A stretch of 9,079 bases of DNA, from the NCBI GenBank assembly GCA_031259035.1, contig JAIRLZ010000048.1, forward strand, positions 1 to 9,079, read 5' to 3'. The first letter of the stretch is position 1, and each line of letters starts with the position of its first letter. Position numbers and translations under genes: made by a program. Source of the stretch: Treponema sp. Lineage in GTDB: Bacteria; Spirochaetota; Spirochaetia; Treponematales; Breznakiellaceae. Under the pieces are notes generated by a model. It did not search any database and had not been told where the DNA came from. It saw nothing but the letters and a program-made list of their open reading frames with translations. Positions 1-5,810 of the stretch are shown here, piece after piece.

Positions 1-441
1 GGCGAAAAAGGTGTGGACGTGGAACAAGGGGCCTACGTTAGGACTTGGATAGGCATAGTCGCGGAACATACGGTAATGCAGCGGATTTGTGATGGAGATG
101 ATCGCGTCAATGATCGGAATCAAGACTATAAACCGCATTATTTTTTTTGTTTTATGTACGTCACACCCCGTAATGTCAAGAAAAAACCACAACAGCGTAT
201 AGGGAAAGAAGCATACAAAGACCATGCGTATCGTGTGGAGAATCGGGAAATGCGGCGAGTTGCACCCGATCAGTGAAAGGCAGCCGCTGAAGAGGGTCCA
301 AAAAAGCGTCGTAAAAGCCAGCGAAAAAAAACTCCCCATTTGTTGGTTGCGGTTGTCGCTGAACCAGATAAAATTGACAATATAAAGAATCACTGTACAT
401 AACGCGATGGCTATGAAAAAAAGCGCCAATTCAACGGTCAT
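1..441 (-). CDS. 7TM-receptor sensor protein, N-terminal part (runs off the left edge)
   Basis: An uninterrupted minus-strand frame of 147 codons starts at ATG 441 and is still open at base 1, so the gene is partial. The protein is strongly hydrophobic, with membrane segments at about residues 4-27, 38-59, 66-90 and 101-117. It carries the motif TNPLH at 118-122, followed by an FRDY-type loop and another hydrophobic start. This order and the NPLH motif match the N-terminal seven-transmembrane sensor module (HisKA_7TM type) found ahead of histidine kinase, GGDEF or cyclase domains. The output domain is outside the window, so the enzymatic class cannot be told. An in-frame ATG at 459 would add six residues (MLYYGI); neither start has a convincing Shine-Dalgarno sequence. 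It is divergent from the TRAP operon and may sense a related signal, which is inference. Confidence 0.78.
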   Translation of the reverse strand, partial: MTVELALFFIAIALCTVILYIVNFIWFSDNRNQQMGSFFSLAFTTLFWTLFSGCLSLIGCNSPHFPILHTIRMVFVCFFPYTLLWFFLDITGCDVHKTKKIMRFIVLIPIIDAIISITNPLHYRMFRDYAYPSPNVGPLFHVHTFFA

Positions 442-470
442 AATGCCGTAGTATAGCATTGCGCGGGTCT

Positions 471-476
471 ATTATA
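471..476 (-). promoter_or_regulatory. Possible -10 box for the 7TM sensor gene
   Basis: Reading the minus strand, a perfect TATAAT lies 12 bases before ATG 459 and 29 bases before ATG 441. No good -35 hexamer sits 16-18 bases upstream (the sequence there is GC-rich), so the box may be weak, activator-dependent or fortuitous. If used, the leader would be very short. Confidence 0.35.
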
Positions 477-541
477 CAACTACGAAACAACCATGCGCCG
501 CGTCGGGCGCCTCTTGCGGCTTGAAAAAAATAAATTTGGTA

Positions 542-570
542 TTGACAGTTTGCATAAGTCATACTAGACT
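542..570 (+). promoter_or_regulatory. Sigma70-type promoter of the TRAP operon
   Basis: A perfect -35 box TTGACA (542-547) is followed by a 17-base spacer and the -10 box TAGACT (565-570, four of six matching). The A/T-rich stretch at about 521-540, just upstream of the -35 box, resembles an UP element. Transcription would start near 577, giving a leader of about 73 bases before dctP. Confidence 0.75.
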
Positions 571-576
571 GTAAAA

Positions 577-593
577 GGTTCGTGTTACGAACC
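577..593 (+). promoter_or_regulatory. Perfect palindrome at the predicted transcription start of dctP
   Basis: GGTTCGT-gtt-ACGAACC is a perfect 7-bp inverted repeat with a 3-base centre, beginning about 7 bases after the -10 box. It could be an operator that blocks initiation, of the kind used by one-component repressors, or a hairpin at the 5' end of the mRNA that stabilises the message. The sequence shows the symmetry; the function is inferred. Confidence 0.5.
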
Positions 594-649
594 GCTCGCA
601 GAGGAGTGGGCTATTTTTATGTTCATTTTTTCTAAATAAGGAGAAAAAG

Positions 650-1663
650 ATGAAAAAACTTTTATGGGTTCTATTGGCGGTACTGGTCGGCGCGTCAGCG
701 TTTGCTGGTCCAGGCGCAGACGCAGGCGGGAAAGGCGCGAGCGCAGGCGAGGGGAAAATCATCGTCACCTTCGCGGGAACTGAAGCCGCCACCACCGGCC
801 AAAGCCGGATGATGCAGGAAGTGGCTGACAAATTGAACGCCACAGGTCGTTTTCAGGCTGACGTGCAGGTCAACGGAGCGCTTTCCAATGACACCGACAA
901 CCTGGTGACCCAGGCGAGAACCGGCGTGCCGCTGGTGGTGCCTTCCGACCCCGGCAGGCTGGCGAGCCAATTCAATATTCCTGACCTCAACATCCTGATG
1001 GCTCCCTATGTGCTGACGGATATCAAGGCTTTGGATAAACTGCCCGACACGACCCTCTTTAAGGAATGGCAGGCCAAACTTGAAGCGCAAGGCGTCACCT
1101 TTGTTGCAAATATGTACAACGGCTTCCGCGACTTCTACACCACGACGCCAGTGAGCTCGGTCGCCGACCTCCAAGGCTTGAGGATCCGCGGTTTCGGCAA
1201 CAACATCGGCAACGCCCTCGCCAAGTATCTGGGTTTTGCGAATATCGGCATACCATGGGGCGAAGTGCTTCCCGGCATCCAGCAGAAAACGCTGGACGGC
1301 TGTGAGGTTCAGGTTGCCACAGCTTATGGCGCTGCTATATATGAGGTCGCCAAGTATCTTGCTTCAACCAAGCACTATATGCTTCAGTCCTCCTTTGTGT
1401 GCTCGACCCAGTTGCTCAACAGCATGCCGGCCGCAGACAAGAAGCTGTTCCTTGACACCATCCGTGAAACCGCCCAGAAATACGGTCAGATTGTCGCGTT
1501 TGAAGAAGCCACCTTCTATCAGCAGATGAGAAGCAAGGGCGTCACCATCACCGAAGTGAGCCTGTCGGAATTCCAAGACGCCATCAACCCGCTCTACACC
1601 AACAACGATCTGGGCTTCTCCGCCGGTCTGAAAGACAGGCTGTTTAGAGAATTGGGCCTGTAA
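650..1663 (+). CDS. dctP: TRAP transporter solute-binding protein, DctP family
   Basis: This periplasmic binding protein (337 residues) captures an organic acid and hands it to the DctQM permease. A signal peptide covers residues 1-19 (MKK, hydrophobic core, then AFA before G20); there is no lipobox cysteine, so it should be soluble. A Gly/Ala-rich linker at about 20-35 precedes the mature fold. Family signatures are visible: LQGLRIR at 174-180, whose final Arg180 matches the family's conserved arginine that pairs with the substrate carboxylate, and PWGEVLPGIQQKTLDGCE at 202-219, matching the usual W-x-E-V-x-x-x-x-Q-x-x-x-x-DG-x-E block. The start has a good ribosome site (AAGGAG, 638-643) seven bases upstream. 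Length is normal for the family. The substrate cannot be read from the sequence; a dicarboxylate or sugar acid is typical. Confidence 0.93.
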   Translation: MKKLLWVLLAVLVGASAFAGPGADAGGKGASAGEGKIIVTFAGTEAATTGQSRMMQEVADKLNATGRFQADVQVNGALSNDTDNLVTQARTGVPLVVPSDPGRLASQFNIPDLNILMAPYVLTDIKALDKLPDTTLFKEWQAKLEAQGVTFVANMYNGFRDFYTTTPVSSVADLQGLRIRGFGNNIGNALAKYLGFANIGIPWGEVLPGIQQKTLDGCEVQVATAYGAAIYEVAKYLASTKHYMLQSSFVCSTQLLNSMPAADKKLFLDTIRETAQKYGQIVAFEEATFYQQMRSKGVTITEVSLSEFQDAINPLYTNNDLGFSAGLKDRLFRELGL

Positions 1664-1704
1664 GCGCGCGTCCCAGCGTCTTGTATAGGCGTTATGGTTT
1701 AAAG

Positions 1705-1737
1705 AAGAGGAATGAGATGCGCATCCCATTCCTCTTT
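1705..1737 (+). terminator. Hairpin between dctP and dctQ (attenuator or mRNA-stabilising element)
   Basis: AAGAGGAATG (1705-1714) pairs perfectly with CATTCCTCTT (1727-1736). After one A/C mismatch the stem continues into the self-complementary GATGCGCATC (1716-1725). The right arm ends in three T with little more, so it resembles a leaky terminator or a 3' stabiliser rather than a full stop. Either would leave more dctP message than dctQM message, matching the excess of binding protein over permease usual in such systems. Confidence 0.65.
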
Positions 1738-1754
1738 ACTATTTTGGAGGTTTT

Positions 1755-2246
1755 ATGCGGAAAATATATCGCGCCCTGTGCAAAGCCGAAGTGGTCATGT
1801 GCGGCGTCGGCTTCATATTTCTGGTGGCCTTTGTTTTTTTATCCGCCATTCTGCGTTTTTTCCGGATTTCCGTGTCGTGGAATATTGATTTGGCGATGTT
1901 TTTGCTCGCGTGGACGGCTTTCTTGGGCGCGGACATCGCATGGCGAAGCGGACAGCTTGTGGGCGTTGACCTCATAACCCGCCGTCTGCCCCGGAACGTA
2001 CAAAAGATCATAGAAATACTGCTCTATTGCGTTGTCTTGAGCGCCTTGTCGCTCATCGTCGTTTTTGGAGTCCGGCTTGCGATCACCGAACGGCTGCGGA
2101 CATATCAGTCCATACCGATTCCCTATTCTTTTATGACTATAAGCCTTGTGGTCGCCGGCCTGTCAATGATCTTTTCGACCATCCTTAAAATACGACGGCG
2201 CATTATAAATTTTAACAAGAAAGAAACGGCGGGAGGCGCGAAATGA
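1755..2246 (+). CDS. dctQ: TRAP transporter small permease subunit, DctQ family
   Basis: This is the small inner-membrane subunit of the TRAP transporter (163 residues, normal length), which pairs with DctM and helps dock the loaded binding protein. Four membrane segments are visible at about residues 12-33, 44-61, 84-107 and 123-144. Between the second and third lies the family signature: LLAWTAFLGADIAWRSGQLV at 50-69, followed by VDLITRRLP, corresponding to the usual W-x-x-x-LGA-x-x-A-x-R then V-D-x-x-x-x-x-LP pattern. The C-terminal tail is basic and polar. The ATG at 1755 follows a GGAGG ribosome site at 1746-1750. The stop codon overlaps the dctM start as ATGA, indicating translational coupling. 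The class is clear from the motif, topology and position between dctP and dctM. Confidence 0.9.
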   Translation: MRKIYRALCKAEVVMCGVGFIFLVAFVFLSAILRFFRISVSWNIDLAMFLLAWTAFLGADIAWRSGQLVGVDLITRRLPRNVQKIIEILLYCVVLSALSLIVVFGVRLAITERLRTYQSIPIPYSFMTISLVVAGLSMIFSTILKIRRRIINFNKKETAGGAK

Positions 2247-3532
2247 GCTTATTGATCATTTGTTTCGTCCTTTTTTTAGTGATGGGTATGCCTATCGCCT
2301 TTGTTATCGGCATCGCGGGGTTCGCGTATTTCGCTTCCGTGCCGTATCTCAACTTCCAGACCGCCACTCAGATGATCATCTCCCAGAGCCAATCCTTCGC
2401 CTTTCTCGCGGTGCCTTTCTTCATCTTCGCGGGGAATCTGATGAACGTGTCCGGGATCACCAGCCGGCTCCTCAGCCTGGCGCGGCTCCTTACCCGGCGT
2501 ATGTACGGCGGCACCGCTCAGATCAGCGTGGTGATGAGCACCCTCATGGGAGGGGTGTCGGGATCCGCCACCGCCGACGCGGCCATGGAAACCCGCATAC
2601 TGGGTCCGGAAATGATGCGAATCGGCTATAGCAAGGGCTATATCTGCTCGGTGAACTGCGTCACGGCGCTTATCACCGCCACCATTCCTCCAAGTCTGGG
2701 GCTTATCATCTTCGGTTTTGTGGGAGAGGTTTCCATAGGCCGCCTCTTTGCCGCGGGGCTTATACCCGGAATCCTGATGATGCTTTTTTTAATGGCGACC
2801 ACCTCCATCACATCCCGAATAAAAAGGTACGATCCTCCCAGGTCGGATGCGCCGAAACTCTCCATAAAAGAGCTTTTTGACAATCTCAAGGAGTCCATCT
2901 GGGCGCTCCTGTTCCCGATTATCCTGATTGTGGGAATCCGCTTTGGAGTGTTCACTCCTTCGGAATCCGGCGCGTTTGCGGTGGTGTATGCGCTCATCAT
3001 CGGCAAATTTGTCTACAAGGAACTGAACTGGGAGAATTTCAGAGGCGCCCTGATCACCACTCTGAAGGACAACGGCGCCATCATGCTGATCATCGCCATG
3101 TCCGGTCCTTTCAGCTATGCCATCACTTGGGTAAAAGCGCCGGTGGTTTTGAGCAACCTGATCTTCGGCGTCACCCAAAACCCTCAAATCTTGGTACTCA
3201 TTATGATTGGCTTTCTGTTCATCACCGGCATGTTCGTGGACAGCAACGTGAACTTCCTCCTTTTAACGCCGATTTTCCTGCCTATGGTAAAGAGCGTGGG
3301 CATCGACCCGGTTCACTTCGGCGTGCTTATGGCTACGGTGGTTACCCTGGGGGTGATGACCCCGCCCATTGGCTCCGCCCTGTACACGGTTTGCGGCATC
3401 ATTGATTGTCCGGTGGAAGACTACACGAAAGAGAGTCTGCCATTCCTGGCCGCAGTGCTGCTGGAATTGGCGATTTTGGTGTTCCTCCCTGATCTGGCGC
3501 TGTTTATACCAAACATTATCTTTGGCGCCTGA
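2243..3532 (+). CDS. dctM: TRAP transporter large permease subunit, DctM family
   Basis: This 429-residue protein is the main ion-coupled transport channel of the TRAP system and is hydrophobic throughout, with roughly a dozen membrane segments. Family motifs appear in order: PFFIFAGNLM at 58-67, the glycine-rich GGVSGSATADAAMETRILGP at 103-122, TATIPPSLGLIIFG at 145-158, FTPSESGAFAVVYALIIG at 237-254, and MTPPIGSALY at 372-381 in the second half. These are the re-entrant and discontinuous helix regions known in the family to bind sodium and substrate. Length and start match the usual 425-430 residue form. It overlaps dctQ by four bases (ATGA) and ends the operon. No truncation or frameshift is visible. 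Confidence 0.94.
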   Translation: MSLLIICFVLFLVMGMPIAFVIGIAGFAYFASVPYLNFQTATQMIISQSQSFAFLAVPFFIFAGNLMNVSGITSRLLSLARLLTRRMYGGTAQISVVMSTLMGGVSGSATADAAMETRILGPEMMRIGYSKGYICSVNCVTALITATIPPSLGLIIFGFVGEVSIGRLFAAGLIPGILMMLFLMATTSITSRIKRYDPPRSDAPKLSIKELFDNLKESIWALLFPIILIVGIRFGVFTPSESGAFAVVYALIIGKFVYKELNWENFRGALITTLKDNGAIMLIIAMSGPFSYAITWVKAPVVLSNLIFGVTQNPQILVLIMIGFLFITGMFVDSNVNFLLLTPIFLPMVKSVGIDPVHFGVLMATVVTLGVMTPPIGSALYTVCGIIDCPVEDYTKESLPFLAAVLLELAILVFLPDLALFIPNIIFGA

Positions 3533-3612
3533 GGTTCACGCCGGTTTTCCGTCTAAAATCCGCCATTTTCATATCCTCCTTCGCCGCAGCGGGGGAGGGC
3601 ATGCGCGTTCTC

Positions 3613-3628
3613 AAAGCGCACGCTTTTT
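3613..3628 (+). terminator. Possible weak terminator of the TRAP operon
   Basis: The symmetric run AAAGCG-CA-CGCTTT runs straight into further T residues, giving five T in a row. Only about five base pairs can form around a four-base loop, so it is marginal. It lies 81 bases after the dctM stop. The stronger hairpin at 3663-3703 may do the job instead. Confidence 0.35.
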
Positions 3629-3662
3629 AATGCGCCTCGCCATCAAAATTTTACAAATACGA

Positions 3663-3703
3663 GGAGCCTTTCTCAAAACCAACCGGGTTTTGGGAAAGGC
3701 TCC
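3663..3703. repeat. Palindromic hairpin element, copy 1
   Basis: An 18-bp stem forms from 3663-3680 and 3686-3703 with one G-T wobble and a five-base AACCG loop. Its right arm contains GTTTTGGGAAAGGCTC (3687-3702), which recurs exactly at 7496-7511; the left arms of the two copies also align with about three mismatches. No T run follows on the plus strand, so its role as a terminator is uncertain. It behaves like a dispersed palindromic repeat placed in gaps between operons. Confidence 0.75.
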
Positions 3704-3803
3704 GAGAATAAGAGGAGTAACGCCGGCGGCGGAAGTTTTAATGTGTGCCGGCGGCAGTGTGAAGATACGGATGCGGCGCCCGCATGAAGAAGGGCGTACA
3801 AAA

Positions 3804-3824
3804 TCCACGGAAATTCCACGGAAA
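3804..3824. repeat. Tandem TCCACGGAAA direct repeat
   Basis: TCCACGGAAA occurs at 3804-3813 and again at 3815-3824, an 11-base period close to one helical turn. The second copy is also part of the near-palindrome TTCC-ac-GGAA. It lies just upstream of a promoter-like segment, so an operator or activator site is possible. It is short enough to be chance. Confidence 0.4.
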
Positions 3825-3839
3825 AAAATCCATGTCTCA

Positions 3840-3873
3840 TTGCATAATAATCGGTTTCATAGTATGCTATCAT
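3840..3873 (+). promoter_or_regulatory. Weak candidate promoter for the sugar ABC operon
   Basis: TTGCAT (3840-3845) and TATGCT (3863-3868) are separated by 17 bases; TATCAT at 3868-3873 is a closer -10 box (five of six) but lacks a matching -35 box. The area is the only A/T-rich pocket upstream of the remnant and the permease genes, which is the main reason to list it. Confidence 0.25.
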
Positions 3874-3904
3874 AGTCTGCGGATGTCGGCCGTCCGTCCA
3901 ATAA

Positions 3905-4057
3905 AGAGAGGCGAAACCGCTTGAATGGCTTAAAAATCTCAACGCGATTCTTGTGGAGGACGCTCAGACGTGGAATATCCTTGCGGCTGTGGCGAGCGGC
4001 TTGACGGCAAAGGAGGCCGCGTACAAAACGGACTATGAGGCGGTGAAGGGCGCTTGA
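3905..4057 (+). pseudogene. Relic of an ABC solute-binding protein, C-terminal tail only
   Basis: An open frame of 50 codons ends at TGA 4055-4057 and is closed upstream by TAA at 3902-3904; it has no ATG start or ribosome site of its own. It reads as ordinary coding sequence: KPLEWLKNLNAIL, then VEDAQTWNILAAVASGL, then TAKEAAYKTDYEAVKGA. This amphipathic helical tail with a late 'GLTAKEAA' step resembles the end of family 1 extracellular sugar-binding proteins, whose genes normally sit directly upstream of MalF/MalG-type permeases, exactly where this fragment is. The rest of the gene (about 350-400 codons expected) is absent, so a large deletion is the simplest reading. The family assignment is inference from position and style; it might instead be a short unrelated reading frame. 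Confidence 0.45.
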
Positions 4058-4083
4058 GACGCGGCTCCGGTCAACGCCGATGA

Positions 4084-4090
4084 AAGGAGG
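4084..4090 (+). promoter_or_regulatory. Strong ribosome binding site of the MalF-like gene
   Basis: AAGGAGG lies five bases before ATG 4096. It is a near-perfect anti-16S match, so translation of the first permease does not depend on the relic upstream. Confidence 0.8.
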
Positions 4091-4095
4091 TTTTT

Positions 4096-4938
4096 ATGAA
4101 CAGATCGATTTCAAAGTATTTTTGGTTCTTTGTAGGGCCAACGCTCGCCGCGTTTGCCATAGCGTTTGTCCTGCCCTTTCTGATGGGCATTGTTTTGTCA
4201 TTCACACGATTTACCACCGTGCTTGACGCGCGGTGGGTTGGATTGAACAACTATGCGCTGGCGTTCTCCAATCCTGATTTTCTGAACGCGCTCGCTTTTT
4301 CAGCGCGTTTTACCGTAACCTCTGTGGTCTTCATCAATGCGCTCGCTTTTACCCTCGCGTTGTTCCTGACCCGCGGCTATAAGGGAACGAATGTGTTCCG
4401 CACCCTGATATTCATGCCGAATCTCATCGGAGGCATCGTGCTTGGCTACATCTGGCAGTTTATCATCAACGGGTACCTCAGCATATTCGGAGTTACCATC
4501 ACCGTTGATCCCAAGTATGGATTTTGGAGCCTTGTGATCCTGAATTGTTGGCAATACGCCGGATACATGATGATCATCTTTATCGCGGGCATTCAGAACA
4601 TACCGGAAGAACTCATGGAAGCGGCGGAAATCGACGGCGCCGGAAAGCTGACGACGTTGACGCGGATCACGATTCCGCTTATCATGCCGTCCATCACGAT
4701 TACGATGTTTTTGTCAATCACCAACTCATTCAGAATGTTCGATCAAAACCTTTCGCTCACTGCCGGACTTCCGGCGAAGCGCACCGCTATGGTCGCCCTT
4801 GACATTTACAACACCTTCTACAGCCGCAACGGGTGGGAAGGGGTTGGGCAAGCGAAAGCCACCCTATTCTTCATCATGGTGGTGATCGTTTCGCTTGTTC
4901 AGCTTTCTATTACGAGGAAACGGGAGGTGGAAAATTGA
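4096..4938 (+). CDS. Sugar ABC transporter permease, MalF/UgpA-like (CUT1 family)
   Basis: This 280-residue inner-membrane protein is one half of the channel of a carbohydrate ABC importer. About six membrane segments are visible, including 12-36, 70-92, 104-126, 145-166, 196-210 and 255-271. The cytoplasmic EAA loop that contacts the ATPase is clear at about 171-198: EELMEAAEIDGAGKLTTLTR followed by ITIPLIMP. The N-terminal FVGPTLAAFAIAFVLPF and WVGLNNY segments are typical of the CUT1 first permease. It overlaps the next permease gene by four bases (TTGA). No ATPase gene is in the window, so a shared MsmX/UgpC-type ATPase elsewhere is expected. The adjacent malQ suggests maltodextrins as substrate, but the permease sequence does not prove it. 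Confidence 0.9.
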   Translation: MNRSISKYFWFFVGPTLAAFAIAFVLPFLMGIVLSFTRFTTVLDARWVGLNNYALAFSNPDFLNALAFSARFTVTSVVFINALAFTLALFLTRGYKGTNVFRTLIFMPNLIGGIVLGYIWQFIINGYLSIFGVTITVDPKYGFWSLVILNCWQYAGYMMIIFIAGIQNIPEELMEAAEIDGAGKLTTLTRITIPLIMPSITITMFLSITNSFRMFDQNLSLTAGLPAKRTAMVALDIYNTFYSRNGWEGVGQAKATLFFIMVVIVSLVQLSITRKREVEN

Positions 4939-5786
4939 ATTCCTTGCAATCCTCAAAGAAAAACTCGCTTGGAAAACCGCTGGTTTTCGCGGTTCTGATA
5001 GTTGCGGCTTTGGTGTTCATCACTCCCATTCTGCTGATATTGATGAATTCGTTTAAGGGAAAACTTTTTATATCGGACGCCTCCTTCGCCTTTCCCGCCT
5101 CAGATTCCTTTGTCGGGCTTAACAACTACGCACAAGGCGTCGCCGCGACCGGCTTTCCTGTGGCGTTCTGCTGGTCGCTGTTTATCACGGTTTTCTCCGT
5201 GGCGATTATCGTGCTTTTTTCAAGCATGACCGGCTGGTACATAACGCGGCAAAACAGAGGGTTCAACAATATATTGTACTTCGCCTTTGTATTCGCCATG
5301 ATAGTGCCGTTCCAGTTGGTGATGTTCCCGCTTACGAAGGTGGCGAATATATTTCACCTTGACAATCCGGCGGGGATTTTGGCGATTTACCTCGGCTTTG
5401 GAGCCGGACAGTCCGTGTTTCTGTTCTGCGGGTTTGTGAAGTCCATACCCATCGCGGTAGAGGAAGCGGCCACCATTGACGGATGCACGCCTATCAGCGC
5501 GTTTTTCAACATCGTGCTGCCCATGCTCTCGCCCATCGCCATTACAGTCGCCATCATAAACGCCATGTGGATTTGGAACGACTTTCTGCTTCCCTTCCTG
5601 CTTATCGGCTCGGAATACCGGACAATTCCGGTCGCGGTTCAGTACCTCCGCACCGGATACGGTTCAATTGACATGGGAAACATGATGGCGATCATCGTAC
5701 TTGCGATTCTCCCGATAATCGCGTTCTATTTTTCATGCCAGAGGTACATTATTGAAGGCGTCACCGCCGGTTCGGTGAAGGGCTGA
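4935..5786 (+). CDS. Sugar ABC transporter permease, MalG/UgpE-like (CUT1 family)
   Basis: This is the second channel subunit of the importer, 283 residues from TTG 4935. That start is preferred because GGGAGGTGG (4922-4930) lies just upstream, the coding sequence overlaps the MalF-like stop as TTGA, and the protein then begins with a short polar lead and a membrane helix. An ATG at 4833 in the same frame would add 34 residues that merely read through the end of the previous gene. Counting from TTG, the EAA loop lies at about 176-199: EEAATIDGCTPISAFFNIV followed by LPMLSP. The C-terminal YIIEGVTAGSVKG tail is characteristic of MalG-type permeases. About six membrane segments are visible. Together with the MalF-like subunit it should form a heterodimer. 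Confidence 0.9.
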   Translation: MNSLQSSKKNSLGKPLVFAVLIVAALVFITPILLILMNSFKGKLFISDASFAFPASDSFVGLNNYAQGVAATGFPVAFCWSLFITVFSVAIIVLFSSMTGWYITRQNRGFNNILYFAFVFAMIVPFQLVMFPLTKVANIFHLDNPAGILAIYLGFGAGQSVFLFCGFVKSIPIAVEEAATIDGCTPISAFFNIVLPMLSPIAITVAIINAMWIWNDFLLPFLLIGSEYRTIPVAVQYLRTGYGSIDMGNMMAIIVLAILPIIAFYFSCQRYIIEGVTAGSVKG

Positions 5787-5810
5787 TCCGCCATGCAAGA
5801 GGGCAAGCGC

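Larger units (their letters stand above)
3533..4095. other. Gene-poor stretch between the TRAP and sugar ABC operons
   Basis: This 563-base stretch has no convincing intact gene. From left to right it holds a weak terminator (3613-3628), a strong palindromic hairpin shared with 7461-7511, a pair of direct GCCGGCGGC repeats (3722-3730 and 3747-3755), a small ATGCGG/CCGCAT hairpin (3771-3785), a tandem TCCACGGAAA pair (3804-3824), a weak promoter-like segment near 3840-3873, and a 50-codon reading-frame remnant (3905-4057). Overlapping reading frames on both strands look like chance. The mix fits a decayed or rearranged junction. Confidence 0.6.

Noticed and set aside
13..400. Reading frames on both strands at 13-276 (+) and 176-400 (-)
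   Set aside because: They overlap the open minus-strand frame 1-441 that encodes a recognisable 7TM module; their own products are not protein-like (mixed charged runs, no motif).
559..1174. Minus-strand frames at 559-843 and 695-1174
   Set aside because: They are antisense shadows of dctP and its promoter region; the products lack any recognisable pattern and dctP is unambiguous.
3369..3875. A 168-codon plus-strand frame running from inside dctM into the gap
   Set aside because: It starts within dctM in another frame, is rich in Arg/Cys/Trp out-of-frame residues and has no ribosome site or recognisable domain.
3883..3924. A 13-codon frame starting at ATG 3883 that could be joined to the relic by a frameshift
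   Set aside because: It has no ribosome site, no signal peptide and no recognisable sequence; joining it to the relic would need an unsupported frame change.
3611..3942. Minus-strand frames at 3611-3808 and 3673-3942 in the gap between operons
   Set aside because: They cross the palindromic hairpin and the short direct repeats, share no recognisable motif and lack good ribosome sites; more likely chance openings.
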